Assembly (NCBI GenBank): GCA_013397455.1
Contig: VYZB01000758.1
Coordinates: forward strand, 92,513 to 156,512
Reading direction: 5' to 3'
Source of the DNA: Crotophaga sulcirostris
Taxonomy: Eukaryota > Chordata > Aves > Cuculiformes > Crotophagidae
Length of the DNA: 64,000 nucleotides
This document shows positions 40,881 through 52,600 of this stretch, piece by piece. A program made the translations under genes and the position numbers. The notes beneath the pieces are model-generated. The model ran no database searches, was not told where the DNA came from, and was given only the letters and a program-made list of their open reading frames with translations. Position 1 is the stretch's first letter. Each line of letters begins with the position of its first letter.

Positions 40881-43800
40881 TTGTGCCCTGAGGCTTTTAT
40901 TCTAAGAGGAACATGGTGAAAGATGATTACTATATGCTTGCCACCCACACCTGCACTCCCAGGGGGATTCTCACACTGTCCCTGACACCAATGGCTGCTC
41001 AGCCATGGCCTGTGGGCTGAGGCAGACCTCAACAAGCCATGAATACAAATAGCAAAAAAAGGCAACAGATGAGATTCTGCCCTTCCATTATTCATAGCCT
41101 TAGAATGCCACTAAAGACAGCGGTGGTGGCAGGAGGAGAGTGCAGCAGCCCCTGTGCTGAGAACAGCAATTAAATATGGGTTCAATTGACATGCAGAAAA
41201 AAAATAACAGGTATGTGACTTCTGCTTTAAAAGAGGTGAAAAATCATCCTAACCCCACCAGCTGTCAGACTGAGAGAGCGCATCTTCACAGCAGAGGCTC
41301 TGCAGCAAGCACAGACGTGAGCTGAGACAGGGACACAGCTCTGCCAGGCATCCCTGCATCACAGGCTGTGAAAATCCAGCTTTTGCAGAGACCTTAAAAC
41401 CCTGGGCAGTGTTTCATACAATGTGTGTGGATCCGCAGCTGAGAGCTGGGTTATTGATCCCTGTTCTCCTATGGCACAGAACTGAGATAACAGCACCGGT
41501 CTTCTTTAGGTTGACAGCAGAGAGGAGGGCAGTGGGTCTGGCTCGCTTGCTCACAGATCTGCTAACATGTCCAGAGACATCAAAGGGATGAAGGGGAGGA
41601 GAGAGAAAAAGCAAAATTAAGGCATAGTCCCCTGAGCATCAAACCATTAGCTGTAGGATCTGAGCCTAGACAGCTTTGGAGCAAGTTAAAAAAATATTGC
41701 TGTCCTGTCATATATAGAGATTCTCCTCCACATCACATCAATAGCTTTGCCAGGAAATCCTCGATACAACCCAACCCTCTAGCTGCTCACCAACCTGATG
41801 TGCACTGAACCCTCCTGCCCCACAGCTGCTGTGGCTGCTGTAGGGAGGGCTGGGAATGTCAGCAGCAGAGAAAAGTAAGAGCCACAACAGTGGGTTTTGC
41901 ATTTGCTGGCATCTCAAAACCTGCTTGAGTGGTGAGAGCTTCTCTCCAGGGAGACAGGTGCAGACAGTAATTTATCAGTCAGGCTGTGGTGAAAAGCCAG
42001 TAAAACCTCCCAGGGTGAGGTTTGCCTGTGTGTGGATGCCAGGCATGAGCTGAGAGTCAGCTGTGGCAAAGCCCATCCCTAAATGGACCAGGGGGGACAG
42101 CTGGGATCTGCCCGGGACCCATGGGGTGAGAGAGCATCCTTCATCCCTCAGTCGCCTTCGCTGGGATGGGCTTGATGTTCACATGTCAGCTGTGGGGCTG
42201 CTCACTGGGGGCTGAGCTAAGCCATGGGGGCTTCCTCTGGCCTTCAAAATTACCAAAAGCCATGAAAAGCAGCAGTTTGAAGTGCAATTTGCTAAGAAAC
42301 AAGTGGGAAATGGGCACAACTGCACACTGGAGTGGGGTATCCTTGAAGGAGCCCAAAAATGAGGCTGTGGCAGAGAAACCCATGGATGCATGTCTAAGTA
42401 GAGGGGAGGGGATGAAGGGGCTGCGTGATGGAGGGCACCTGATGCACAGCAAGAGGAGACAAGCAGGTAGCATCAGGGATAGGACCAGAGGAAAATCACT
42501 GTATGGATGTAAGGCCATGGGTGGGAGAGCATGGGGTGTGTGCAGAGGGCACTGCAGGAGAGCAAGGAATGGCTCTGCACTTGTAAAAGAGCAGAGAGAC
42601 CCCAGCAAGAAAATAAGCCCCCCCCCCATAGGGATGTGGTCCCCACTAGAGTTGGCTTTCCACGTAGAGGTGAGGGAGTTCCCTCTCAGCAGCTGGGTAG
42701 CTGGGGAGGCTGCATACAGCCAGATGTGACGACCAGGGCTGGGAAAACCTCAGCATGGAAAGAAAAGGGCTACAGGCAACGGTTGCAAGAAACTTGGCCA
42801 TTTCACTGCTTCATGACATAAAGTTAGCAGGGAGTGGGTAGGCTGCCCCCAGCACCAGAGGGAGAGAGGCAGGCAGGAGGGAAAGGATTTGCTCCAGGCT
42901 GCAGGATCAACCTCCTCCCCACCTGAGCCACTTCGCCCCAGGCAGCCAAGCTGGGAGAAGCCTCCTCCAGAAAGACAGGTCCATTCAGACAGAAGACCCT
43001 CGGGTCCCAAGCACTCCCTCAGCCACCATCCCCTTGCCAAAAATGCTTGAGACATCACTGATATTCCCTCCAAAGTGGAGAGGTCATGTTGGCCCTTTTT
43101 TGTGCGCAGAGTCCCTGCTGGTGGCACCCGCTGATTCCCAGTCTTACTACCACGGCACCACTGGACTTCAAGCAGAGCTGGGCATCAGGAGAGGTTTGAG
43201 GCCCCGTGCCTCTCTGAAACTGGAAAATCACAGTGAAGAGACCAGATCATCCACAGACCATGACCATATCCACATAGGATGTTGTCTGGGGGGAAGACCA
43301 CTATAGGGAAAAGGCACAGGGATTGCTGAAAGATTCCCCCTTCTAGGGATTGCTGGCCGGTCCCAGTGCTTCCCAGTACAGTGCCAGAGATCTCACAGCC
43401 CCACCTGCTGGCACTCCGGCCAGAGCTCCAGAGCAGGGAAGGTGCTGGGGAAGGGTGACAGTTGATGGGATGAACAGGACAGAGTATTTCAGAAACAAAA
43501 TCCATATGGCCCCTGGGCCACACAGAGTTTTCTTGTTATTTTGGCAGGGTTGTATTTGAGGCTTACGATGTGCAGGTTATTTCAAACGCTTTTCCCAGCA
43601 TTCACAGACCAATTTCACCTTGTTTTTCTGCACCAAAGTTGTTCCCACAGGACAATGATGTCCCCATGAGTAAGTCATGCAGGCCCGCAGCCCAGTAGCT
43701 TCCCTGCAGGGAAGATAAGAAGCTGAGGGGTGTCAGGTTGCAGAGGGACAACAGTTTTCCTCCCAACTTTCTGATGCCCACCAGATCCCCTGAGCCCTTC

Positions 43801-44959
43801 AGCGTGAAGTAGTAGCAGCCAGGATTCAAGCATCCTCTCCTTTTCACTCAGATCATGTAGCTCAAAAAGTGCAATTGCCCCATGATTAACCTAACAGGGC
43901 AGAACCTGAGACTTGATGCCACAGCCACTTTGCACTTACCAACCTTGGGCACCCTTTGCCCCAGTACAGAGTGTCCAGTCAGCTGGGAGACATTTGTGTT
44001 TGCCAGGGTGATTTTTCAGAGCCATAGTCATGGAACGGTTTGGGTTGGAAAGGACCTTAAAGATCATCCAGTTCCACCCTCCCCTTGCCATGAGCAGAGA
44101 CACCTTCTGCTGGATCAGGTTGCCCAAAGTCCCACCCAGTTTTTCCTTGAACACCTCTGGGATGGGACAGCCACAACTTCTCTGGGCAACTTATGCCAGT
44201 GCCTCACCACAATGACAGTAAAAAGTTCTTCCTAATATCTAAATCTCCCCTTTTTCAGTTTAAAACCTCTCATCCTATCATTACACTTCCTGACAGAGTC
44301 CCTTTGTGTAAGCCCAGCACTGAGATGTTTCTGGAGGACAACACAATACCCAAGCCCTTAGTGACTCTAGGGACATCCCTCAGTGCATGGGGCCAGAGTA
44401 GATGCTGCTGCACACAGACCATAGGAATCAGTGCCAGTGTCCACTGGTACCAGCTCTCCGTGACTCTGTTGCAAACTCCCAGCTCTTGGTGCCCCTCAGC
44501 TGCTTTGAGTGCCTGTTTCCACCAAGTTCCAAGGCAGGATAGCATCAACATGTGTTTCCCTAGAAGCTGAGTCCAGTTGGTGGATAAAAACAGGCCCCCA
44601 ACTTTCCGCTGCACTGCTCACAGGTACCTAGCGAAGGCTTCGGAGAAATTAAAAATCACAAATGCATCCTTCGGTTGAGGAAAAAGGGCTGGTAAGTACA
44701 CTCCAGCTGCCACGTGGGGCACCTGAGGGTTGTCCTTGTGCAGATTATTTCCTGTAAGAAATCATCAGGCCCACTGGTCTCCCCAAGGCTGTGGGACAAG
44801 GCGCCTGGTTGAGGCACCCCAATGTGTTTCTGTCCCCCACAAGCAGGGGAAGACTCAGCCATGAGCGAGGGCTGACCCTGAGCACTCAGTTTTCCAGGTG
44901 CTCCATCACAACCCCCACAGCCATCACCCCTGTTCCTCCTTGTGAAGCACCAGGTCTCA
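40881..44959. other. Intergenic region between MASP1 and the RTP gene
   Basis: This is where MASP-1 protease exons lie in mammals, downstream of the MASP-3 exon. I see no AAHC, DIAL or GDSGG segment in any frame. A CR1 fragment occupies 44018-44575. A 187-codon frame at 42166-42729 has no recognisable domain and competing frames on the other strand. A C9 run lies near 42620. The RTP 3' UTR must be here, but I find no clear AATAAA for it. Confidence 0.7.
44018..44575 (-). mobile_element. CR1 LINE fragment (antisense)
   Basis: The sequence ggtttgggttggaaaggacc, the segment ccttgaacacctctgggatg, and the stretch gtgcctcaccacaatgacag followed by ttcttcctaatatctaa match the avian CR1 3' region in reverse complement. 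It lies beyond the 3' end of the RTP gene. The limit near 44575 is approximate. Confidence 0.85.
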
Positions 44960-45469
44960 CTAATCCTTGGTGAAATCAAACAGGACGAAGAGGAGCACTG
45001 CCAAAATACAGAGGAAAGAGCTGTCATTCCAGCAGCAGCGTTTCCAGGGGAAGTTGCTATTGAAGAGTAATGGGTGGTGAGTTGGGGTTGCAGAAGGACT
45101 CTGGGTGTGATGGGTCATGGTCTTGTCCACATCCATCGAGGGCTCCAAGGCATCTGGTGCTGAAGTCAACCTCGACTCACTGCAAATGCCAAGCTGGCAG
45201 CCCTCGCAGCGGGCGCTATCGTGTGGCCCCACCACTGGCACGTCCACCACGACTTCCAGGAGGTCAGAGGGCTGGACAGGCACATGGTAGCAGTACTTGA
45301 TGTTCTTCAGCACCATGTTGTGCAGGACCCTCTCCATAGTTTTCTGGCTGAATTCAGGTTCCTCCAGCTGGGGGTTGGGGCACCACTTGCATGCCTGGTG
45401 AAAGGCTCGCATCCACACCATGCCCCAGTCCTTGCACCCGTGCATGCGGAACAAGACGCGCACTGAAAC
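44960..45469 (-). CDS. RTP gene exon 2 (zinc-binding domain and membrane tail)
   Basis: The acceptor is tctgtgccctggcag, with a pyrimidine-rich lead. The frame that ends at TAG 44962-44960 reads FRMHGCKDWGMVWMRAFHQA, CKWC, EEPEFSQKTMERVLHNMV and LEVVVDVPVVGPHDSARCEG with CQLGIC, a variable Ser/Thr/His-rich stretch, then a hydrophobic C-terminus. This frame stays open about 75 nt upstream through the intron, so the family match only starts at VSVRVLF. It is offset by one base from exon 1. Confidence 0.85.
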   Translation of the reverse strand, partial: VSVRVLFRMHGCKDWGMVWMRAFHQACKWCPNPQLEEPEFSQKTMERVLHNMVLKNIKYCYHVPVQPSDLLEVVVDVPVVGPHDSARCEGCQLGICSESRLTSAPDALEPSMDVDKTMTHHTQSPSATPTHHPLLFNSNFPWKRCCWNDSSFLCILAVLLFVLFDFTKD

Positions 45470-46525
45470 CTGCCAGGGCACAGAGGAGACCAGCTCAGCC
45501 CAGGCTTGCTGCACTAAGCCAGTGGCTTCCCGTGTAGTCAGCAAGGATCAGGGCAGCCAGGGTTCATGGATTAACCTTACTCATGCAAGTGTTACACCAA
45601 ACTGTCTTCCCCATAACAGCATGGTGCCAGTCTGAGTAGTTCAACGTAGATGTGAGATCAGGGCTAGCACCAGAATTAAAGATTTTAGGAGTCAGGTTGC
45701 CTGCTGGGATGACCCTACTTCCCTCTCCTAACCAGTCCTGGCCTTGTTGCCAGGACAGTGAAACATCAGGCACTAGGGCTCCTGTCCCTCACCCCTGCCA
45801 GCTCATCACAGCCCAGCAGAAAGCCGACGTCAAGCTTAGGGTCGGAGAATTCAAAGAAAAAAAAAAGATTAAAATTAGGAAGGTGTGGGTGGAGGCTGTA
45901 AGGTAAGGTGAGGAAATGTCTTGAGGAGTCAAAAGGTTGTGTAACCTGCAGCTCTTCATCTTCCACAATCTCCATCAGGACTGGCAGTCAAGGTCTCCAT
46001 TTGCTGCCACCTGTGTGAGATCTCTGGTCCATAGGGTGGAAACAGTGAGATGGGGCTTCTCATCAGCAATGCAGAGCCACAGCTTCTCTCTGCTCCAGGA
46101 CCCCACAACCTGGTGCAGACAGAGGGACGGCTCAGGCATCATCCTATGCCTCAGCAGACAGCAGCTCTCCCTCTTCTCATCCTCTGGCTGCAAATCCAGC
46201 AGATTTGCCTCTAGTGTGGTATAACTACCCCTGCGTGCTGGAGGAACTCTGCATCTTGACACCAACACAGAGAAACTCTCATCAAATACCAGCTGCCCTA
46301 TGGAGCTGCTGCACTCCCCTCCAATTGCCATGATTTTTTTCCAGTTTGGCAATAACCCACCAAGCTTGGAAAAAAATGGGAAAACCCCACCTCACCCGCC
46401 TCCAAACTGCCACTTTTATGTTAAAAGCTCTTTCCTACAGGCAAGTTTTGAGAAAGAGAAAGGTCCACATGGCAGCCCATCATCCCTCATCCTGGTCCAG
46501 TGGGACCGAGTCCGCAGCCCCCTAC

Positions 46526-46671
46526 CTTCCAAGCGCACGATGCTGCACAAATTTCTTCCAGCTAGGCTTGAGGCTGTGAACCTGCAGGGTATCATCCTCC
46601 TGCAGCGTCCGTGTCTCTGTTAAGTGCATTTCTGCAATCTTTGCTGCAAAAATGTCCTGCCAGGTATCCAT
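46526..46671 (-). CDS. RTP gene exon 1
   Basis: On the minus strand ATG at 46671 opens MDTWQDIFAAKIAEM and runs through TLQVHSLKPSWKKFVQHRAL to a donor AG|GTAGGG. The pattern (start, Trp, charged helix, LKPSWKKF, RALG) is that of RTP family exon 1. It ends in phase 2. Confidence 0.85.
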
Positions 46672-49600
46672 GGTCCCACCTGGCGCTAGGGAAGAGGCCG
46701 TGACCAGCTTGTGGCTTCTGAGTGCTAATATGTGGGTGTAACCTTATTTTCCCCAAACTTTTCCCCTTTGCATAACGTCTTTGTGCTCAGAGAAGGGAAC
46801 CTTTGCTCCCACATGAGCAGCACCGCCCCCTCACAATCTCTGTGTCAACAGGCTCTGATGATACTGCAGCCAGTCCTGGCTAGGTGAGATGTCCCCAGAA
46901 GTAAGGACAAGGTGGGTCCCCAAACCTCACACATGAACCCCTGACCATGGTGAAGGTGTGCTCTCGTGATGCTGCTCTGTCTGTAAGCAGAGGGTGGAAA
47001 TGCAACCCCCTACCCATCATTGTCACAGCAGTGAGGGTGAACCAGCAGATTGTGCCCAGCACAGGAACAATAGAAGTGAAACCCACCGAAAATGCAGGAC
47101 TCAGCAGCTGATAAAGACCTGGGTAGCCTTATCTCTCTGGATAGTTGCCACCAAGTGCGGGCTGTTTTTAACAACTTTCAGCCAACTCAAGCAGAAAAAG
47201 CCTGACATGAAACCACAGGGTGGAAAATCGGGGAGAATGGTACCACATGTAAAACCAGAAGAGGTGAGGTGTGCTCTGAGCAGAGAGCACCCAGGGAAGG
47301 TATAAGCACCGGGGCTGAGGCTATCTGCAGACCCCAGTCCCCCAGCTCACCTTTCTCCAGCTGCACAGGTCCCCCAGCACAACCCATGGAGAGTAATGCA
47401 AGACAAGAAGCAGATTAGATAAGATGACAAATGATAACTGGTCTTGAGTTAGAGGAAGATCTGCAGCTTGATAAAGTAACCTCAGCTTAATATGAAAATA
47501 AAGCCATCTCATTTGGCATGAAGCTTTCAGAGAAGACCACCCTGTGCGCATAGAGAGCACAAAATGCTCCAAAACACCCAGCCTTGGAGGAAATGTGCTG
47601 GGTAGATGTTGGGGATGAAGCCACCATGGAAATCTGTGGCAGCTCTTCTTGTTGAGTGCCCAGGGCAACAATCAGGCTCCCAGAAGCAAGGAGGGTTTAA
47701 TGCAAATACTGTAAGATATTAAAGTCTGCAGTAGGACAGACCTCTATTTGAAAATGGGCACGATGGAATCATCCTTAAAATATTTCACAGTGGTTTCAAA
47801 TGAATTATGCCACCATGGCAGATGTTCTGGCTTGACAACCTAAAAGCCCAGGTGTCCCAGGCAACAGTGCCAGCAGCTGGCTCTGCCTTGAAGCCAGCTG
47901 AGGCAGCAGGATTGCTAAGGATGTAGGTGATGGCACCTGTGGCCTCATGGTAGCTGCGGCAGTAGGTAACAGTGGCTGTGAGGTCTTAAGAGGCACCAGC
48001 ACATCAGGCTGATCCTCCAGATCCCAAAAGGGAAGCAGGTGACATAGACAAGTCCCAGTAACCACAGGCTGGCAGGGAGCCCCTGATCTTTGCTGCTGGA
48101 AGGGAAAAGCCAGCACATCATTTGTACCAAGAGCCCTCCAGCGCTTTCAAAACATGTGCTGCCCCTCTGAGAGAGTGGAGGGAGGGACTGAGGTCCTGGG
48201 GCTGATGTCATTTTCAGCTTCAAGTTTCTTCCTTGCTTTGAACCTGGAGCAGGATTAGAAGGAAGGGGTAGAGGATTCTTGGAAGCAGAGGGGCCAAGAC
48301 AAGATCTTCAGAATCCTCACGGAAAGCTGGCGAAGCTCTAACCTGTTGATAGAACCTGAGTCACCACCTTCCCAAGAGCCCTGCCATGGGGACATGGGGT
48401 CCTGCTTGGGCTGGGGCCACAACCCTGAAGGAAGGGTCGTCCCACCAGTGTTTCCAAAGATCACAGGTAGGGACTGGTGGACACCTCTGGCTCAGGTCCG
48501 ATGCACAGGGAGGAAGAGAGAGAGAAGCAGATCTCCATGTCCCCCTTCCTACTCCTTTCCCCCTCACTTCTACAGGTTCCACTACAGAAGACCTCTTTGT
48601 GCACCCTGACACAGAGGAGTCTCCAGAGCAGCAAATCTCCCAGTGCAGAAAGCTGGCATTGTTGTGCCACAGCATGGTGTGAGGAGCCATCAGCAGCAGG
48701 GTGACCGGGACAGGACCACTCACCCTGCAGCACCTGCCTGTCACCTTGGACCCCTCTGCGTTAGGGGCTGAGATTTACCTGGGGGTGGTTGAATGCAGGA
48801 AAAACTTAAAGGTTTTAACGTCTCCCCTTTACTTTGACTGCAGTTGCACCTGTGTTGAACACCTTGAGCTCCCCCAGGGAGGCAGCCCTCTCTCCTGGCT
48901 TTCTCATATACACCCGAACAAACCGATCACCTCGTCTGGGGAATCTGTGGTTTCAGCCCTCCCCAAGGTTGCTTCCACAAGGCGGAGAGATGCTCCCCAT
49001 CAGGACAGACACTGCTCCCATTCTGCCCACCTCAGAACGGGAGGAAAGCTGCCCTTCAGGCATACGGCTCAACAAGGCTCTGGTGGCACTCCTGGCATGG
49101 GAACAGAATGGTTTTGCCGCCAAAACCCAGCTGCGATGGAAACCAGCCCCCCATTGCGTCACGGCAACATAACTCAAATCACGACTCACGATGCACTGAG
49201 CCCTCACAGTCATCTCTAAGAAGGAGCTCGATGCTGGTCCCTCTATTAAAGCATTTGACTTGCTTTTACTAAAGGGACTTTCCCAGAACCACCCACGGTC
49301 CCGAAAGTGCTTTGACGTTCTGTTCCACTTCACACAAACCTCCCGGTGCTGCCCAAGCATCTTGCCACTTACTAGCACCTGCCTGGAAACAAAAGCTGCT
49401 CCTGCAGGTCCCCTCACAGCCCAGCCTTGGCAGGGACTGGGGACAAGCCCTGTTCAGCCCTGGCATGACCTTGCTGGTCTGGAGAGTCTCTGCCAGGGAT
49501 GGACCCTGCCAATCCTGTCCATCCCAATGTGCTGGTCATGGCTTCTCCACGGGATGCATGAAGGAAGCAAACGCAAGGCACAGCCCAGGTGGTAATTTCC

Positions 49601-52600
49601 CTGCTGCTTTCACACAGCCCAAAATTATTTTTGACTTCAGTTCCCACCCCCAGATGAGCCTCTCAGGCAAGAGGAGGAAGATTTCCCAAGGCTCCTTACC
49701 CTCCTCTCCATCTCTCACTGTGTGTCAGCCTCCCCGTCCCCTACCCCTCCAGCCCAGGGACAAAGTCCCCACACTGTCCTGCTTGTCTCATATGCATCCC
49801 ATCCTTGTTGGTACAACCCTTTGGGTCACCCCTAACCCAGGTGGATCCATTCTGCCAGCAGTCCCCAGAAGGAACAGAAAGGGACATTCAACACCAGTTC
49901 CCAGGCAGGACAGCAGAGCAGGACACCCCCTCGGCAGTGTGAATGTTATATCTGTGGGCATGGCAAGGCATAACCCTAAGCACCTCTCTGTCTTTTACTG
50001 CTTACTTCATATCAAGGCTATTTGCTGCTCATCTTTTCTCGCACTAAACATGCCCAATTCTTTTTCATTAGCCATTCTTTCATGGCACTTTTGCTTTTTT
50101 TTCCAGGTCATCAGAGCGAATTTGATTTCTAACCCTCCTCTCAGACAGCCTCTGCACCTTCCTTTAGTAGCATATTGCCATGCTTCCCTAGAAAACCCTT
50201 CATTAATGTATCTGCCATCACAAGCCATTGATAACTGCTGATGGGATATAGCTTCTTGGGTAGCTGTCCACCCACAGTAGCAGAATTTCCATTTCTCTGA
50301 TTTGCTTATGACAATATCATGTAATGCAGCACAATGATAGCATCACTCCCGGTTTCCCCGCGGTACCAGCCCATCACCCTAATGAAGAGAAAACGAGGTT
50401 GGTTTGACACAATGCGTTCCTGCTAAATATGTGTTCTCAGCCCCAGCACTGCCCTCTCAGTGTACACCACTTCATGGCCTTACTAATTTGTTCCAGCCAT
50501 TTTCTGGGTATGGAGGCAGGCTGACTCACCTAGAGTTTCCTGGATCCTCTTTTTTCCCCTTCCTCGAAGATGGTGAATTGGGCATCTGCATCCTCCTGGA
50601 ACACAGGTTCACACTAACTCTCTGCACCCCTTATCCCCTTCTGACTCTGCCACTGTTGATGGTGAATGCTTTTCATCCTGGTGAAACTCACCACATCTAG
50701 GGTAAGCAACGACTGTGGGATCCCTTTCAGGCTGGACTGTCTTCATAGTCAAGCCCCTGGAGCAGAGCAGTCCACCTGTCCCAGGGTGGAATTGAGGCAA
50801 AGGGGACCCTCTGAAAACAGGGATATGCCCAAGGTGGACTGTAAAGAAGGGACATTGCCCCATCATCCCCTGGACTTCTGAGATGGAGAGGGATGCTGAG
50901 CATTGCGGAGAGACTGAAGGGAGGAGGTGGCTATGAAAATGCAGGCAGGTACCACTCAAATGGGTTTGAGCTTGCTGTTCATCTAGTGGGCCTCACGACA
51001 GTCCCTGCAGGTGTAAGGAGAGAGCTTGGCCCCCTCCAACAAGGCCCTGCCCCGCTGCCATGAGCAGTAGGTTTGGTCTTGGGGTGGCAGAACGGGCAGG
51101 CCCAGGGCTCCTGCCTGGCTGGGGGACACAGGCTGCCTCACTCGCACTTCAGGCCCCTGTTTGCCAGGATAAGACCATCATCCTCCTCGAGAGGGACATC
51201 CTGCCAAAGGGAAGAAGAGAGAGAAGGAGAAACCCTGGAGCCGAGTCAAAGCAAAACTAGAGAAAGCAAAATGAGGGTGGTGGGAGGAAACACAGACGTT
51301 CTGCAAGCCTACGGCAGGCTCAGCAACAGGCAGGGTGAGGTGCTCGGTGGGGTGGGATGGAGGAGATGTCCGAGCGATCTGCCCAGCCTTCCTGTCAACT
51401 ACCCATGGCACCCATCAGCTCATCGCAGCCTGTCCCCTCCAGGAGAGACAGATAACCCCAAGATCAACACATTAACCCAGGGGCCAAATAACCCATGCAC
51501 CCCACTGCAGCACCTCCAGTCCAACCGCTCCAAACCCAAAACACCGCTCCCAGACCTTTCAGTGACCAGGACAGTCCTTGCTTGTACTGCCACATGACCC
51601 AACCGTCCCTTCTACCCTCAGCATCTCCAATGTCCCAGTGTCTCACACCTCAAATCCTATGTTCAGTTTTGGGCATCTCACTACAAGAAGGACATTAGGG
51701 TGCTGGAGTGTGTCCAGAGAAGGACAATGAGGCTGGTGAAGGGGCTGGAGAACAAGTCTTACAAGGATCAGCTGAGGGAACTGGGGTTGTTTAGCCTGGA
51801 GAAGAGGAGGCTGAGGAGGGACTTCACTGTCTACAACTGCCTGAAAGAAGGTTGTAGCAAGGTGGGTGTTGGTCTCTTCTCCCAAGTAACAAGTGATAGG
51901 ATGAGGGGTAATGGCCTCAGGTTGTGTCAGTGGAGGTTCAGACTAGACATCAGGAAAAATATCTTCACTGAAAAGGTGGTCAGGCACAGGAATGGCTGCC
52001 CAGGGAGGTGGTTGAGTCCCCATTCCTGGAGGTGTTTAAAAGATGGGTAGATTAATTTCTCAGGGGTCTGGTTTAGTAGTGGACAGGTATGATTGCACTT
52101 GATGATCTCAAAGGTGATGATCTGCAACCAGGCAATTCTATGAGTCTATGAATCTGCAGGAATGGCGCTCTGCTTCTCTATAGCACAATTTTCCTCAAAG
52201 ACACTACTCCAAGCAGCAGGAGAGGACTTCATCAGCCTGCCCAGTTTTCTCAAGACCTGGGTTTTAGGCAAGGGAAATTTGCTCACATGCTGTTCCCAAT
52301 CATCTTTAATCAAGGCTGGGCTATATAAGGAGCCAGGCTGGCTCTGAGGCATCTATATGGGGGGGTTGCTTGCTTAGGTATAGCTCAGGCATGCTGAAGT
52401 CACACATCCACCTTCCTGTATATGCTGACAGGGATCAGCCCCCGCTCTCTGAGATCTTCCAGCAGGGTCTGGCCATTCCTCATCAGCAAGACTTCAGTGT
52501 GGGACCAAGAATGAGCTCTGCTCTCTGGAGGTGCCAGATGATGTGTGGTCCCGGAGAGCTGACAAAGCATTTTGGCACAGTCAGTGGTCGGAAGCAGTTG

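Larger units (their letters stand above)
44960..46671 (-). pseudogene. Receptor-transporting protein (RTP, 3CxxC zinc finger) gene with a frame break between its exons
   Basis: The two exons, 46671-46526 and 45469-44960, have consensus splice sites and join at RALG-R-FQC, as in mammalian RTP proteins. RTPs are type-tail membrane proteins that escort odorant, taste and opioid receptors, and RTP4 is interferon-induced. Exon 2 encodes VRVLFRMHGCKDWGMVWMR, the CKWC and CEGC zinc motifs, and a C-terminal membrane anchor (LCILAVLLFVLFDF). However 146 + 510 = 656 nt is not divisible by three. Reading from exon 1 enters another frame after FQC and stops at 45309-45307, and the usual CxxC-to-tryptophan segment is missing. 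It may be a pseudogene, a sequencing error or an unrecognised splice form. The conserved downstream frame argues for recent damage or error. Confidence 0.75.

Noticed and set aside
42166..42729. 187-codon + strand open frame between MASP1 and RTP
   Set aside because: There is no similarity to MASP-1 protease or RTP, and a competing 147-codon frame lies on the opposite strand.
46740..46780. Interferon-response-like element upstream of the RTP gene
   Set aside because: The GAAA-like blocks on the minus strand are spaced three bases apart and one is CAAA, so the ISRE consensus is not met.
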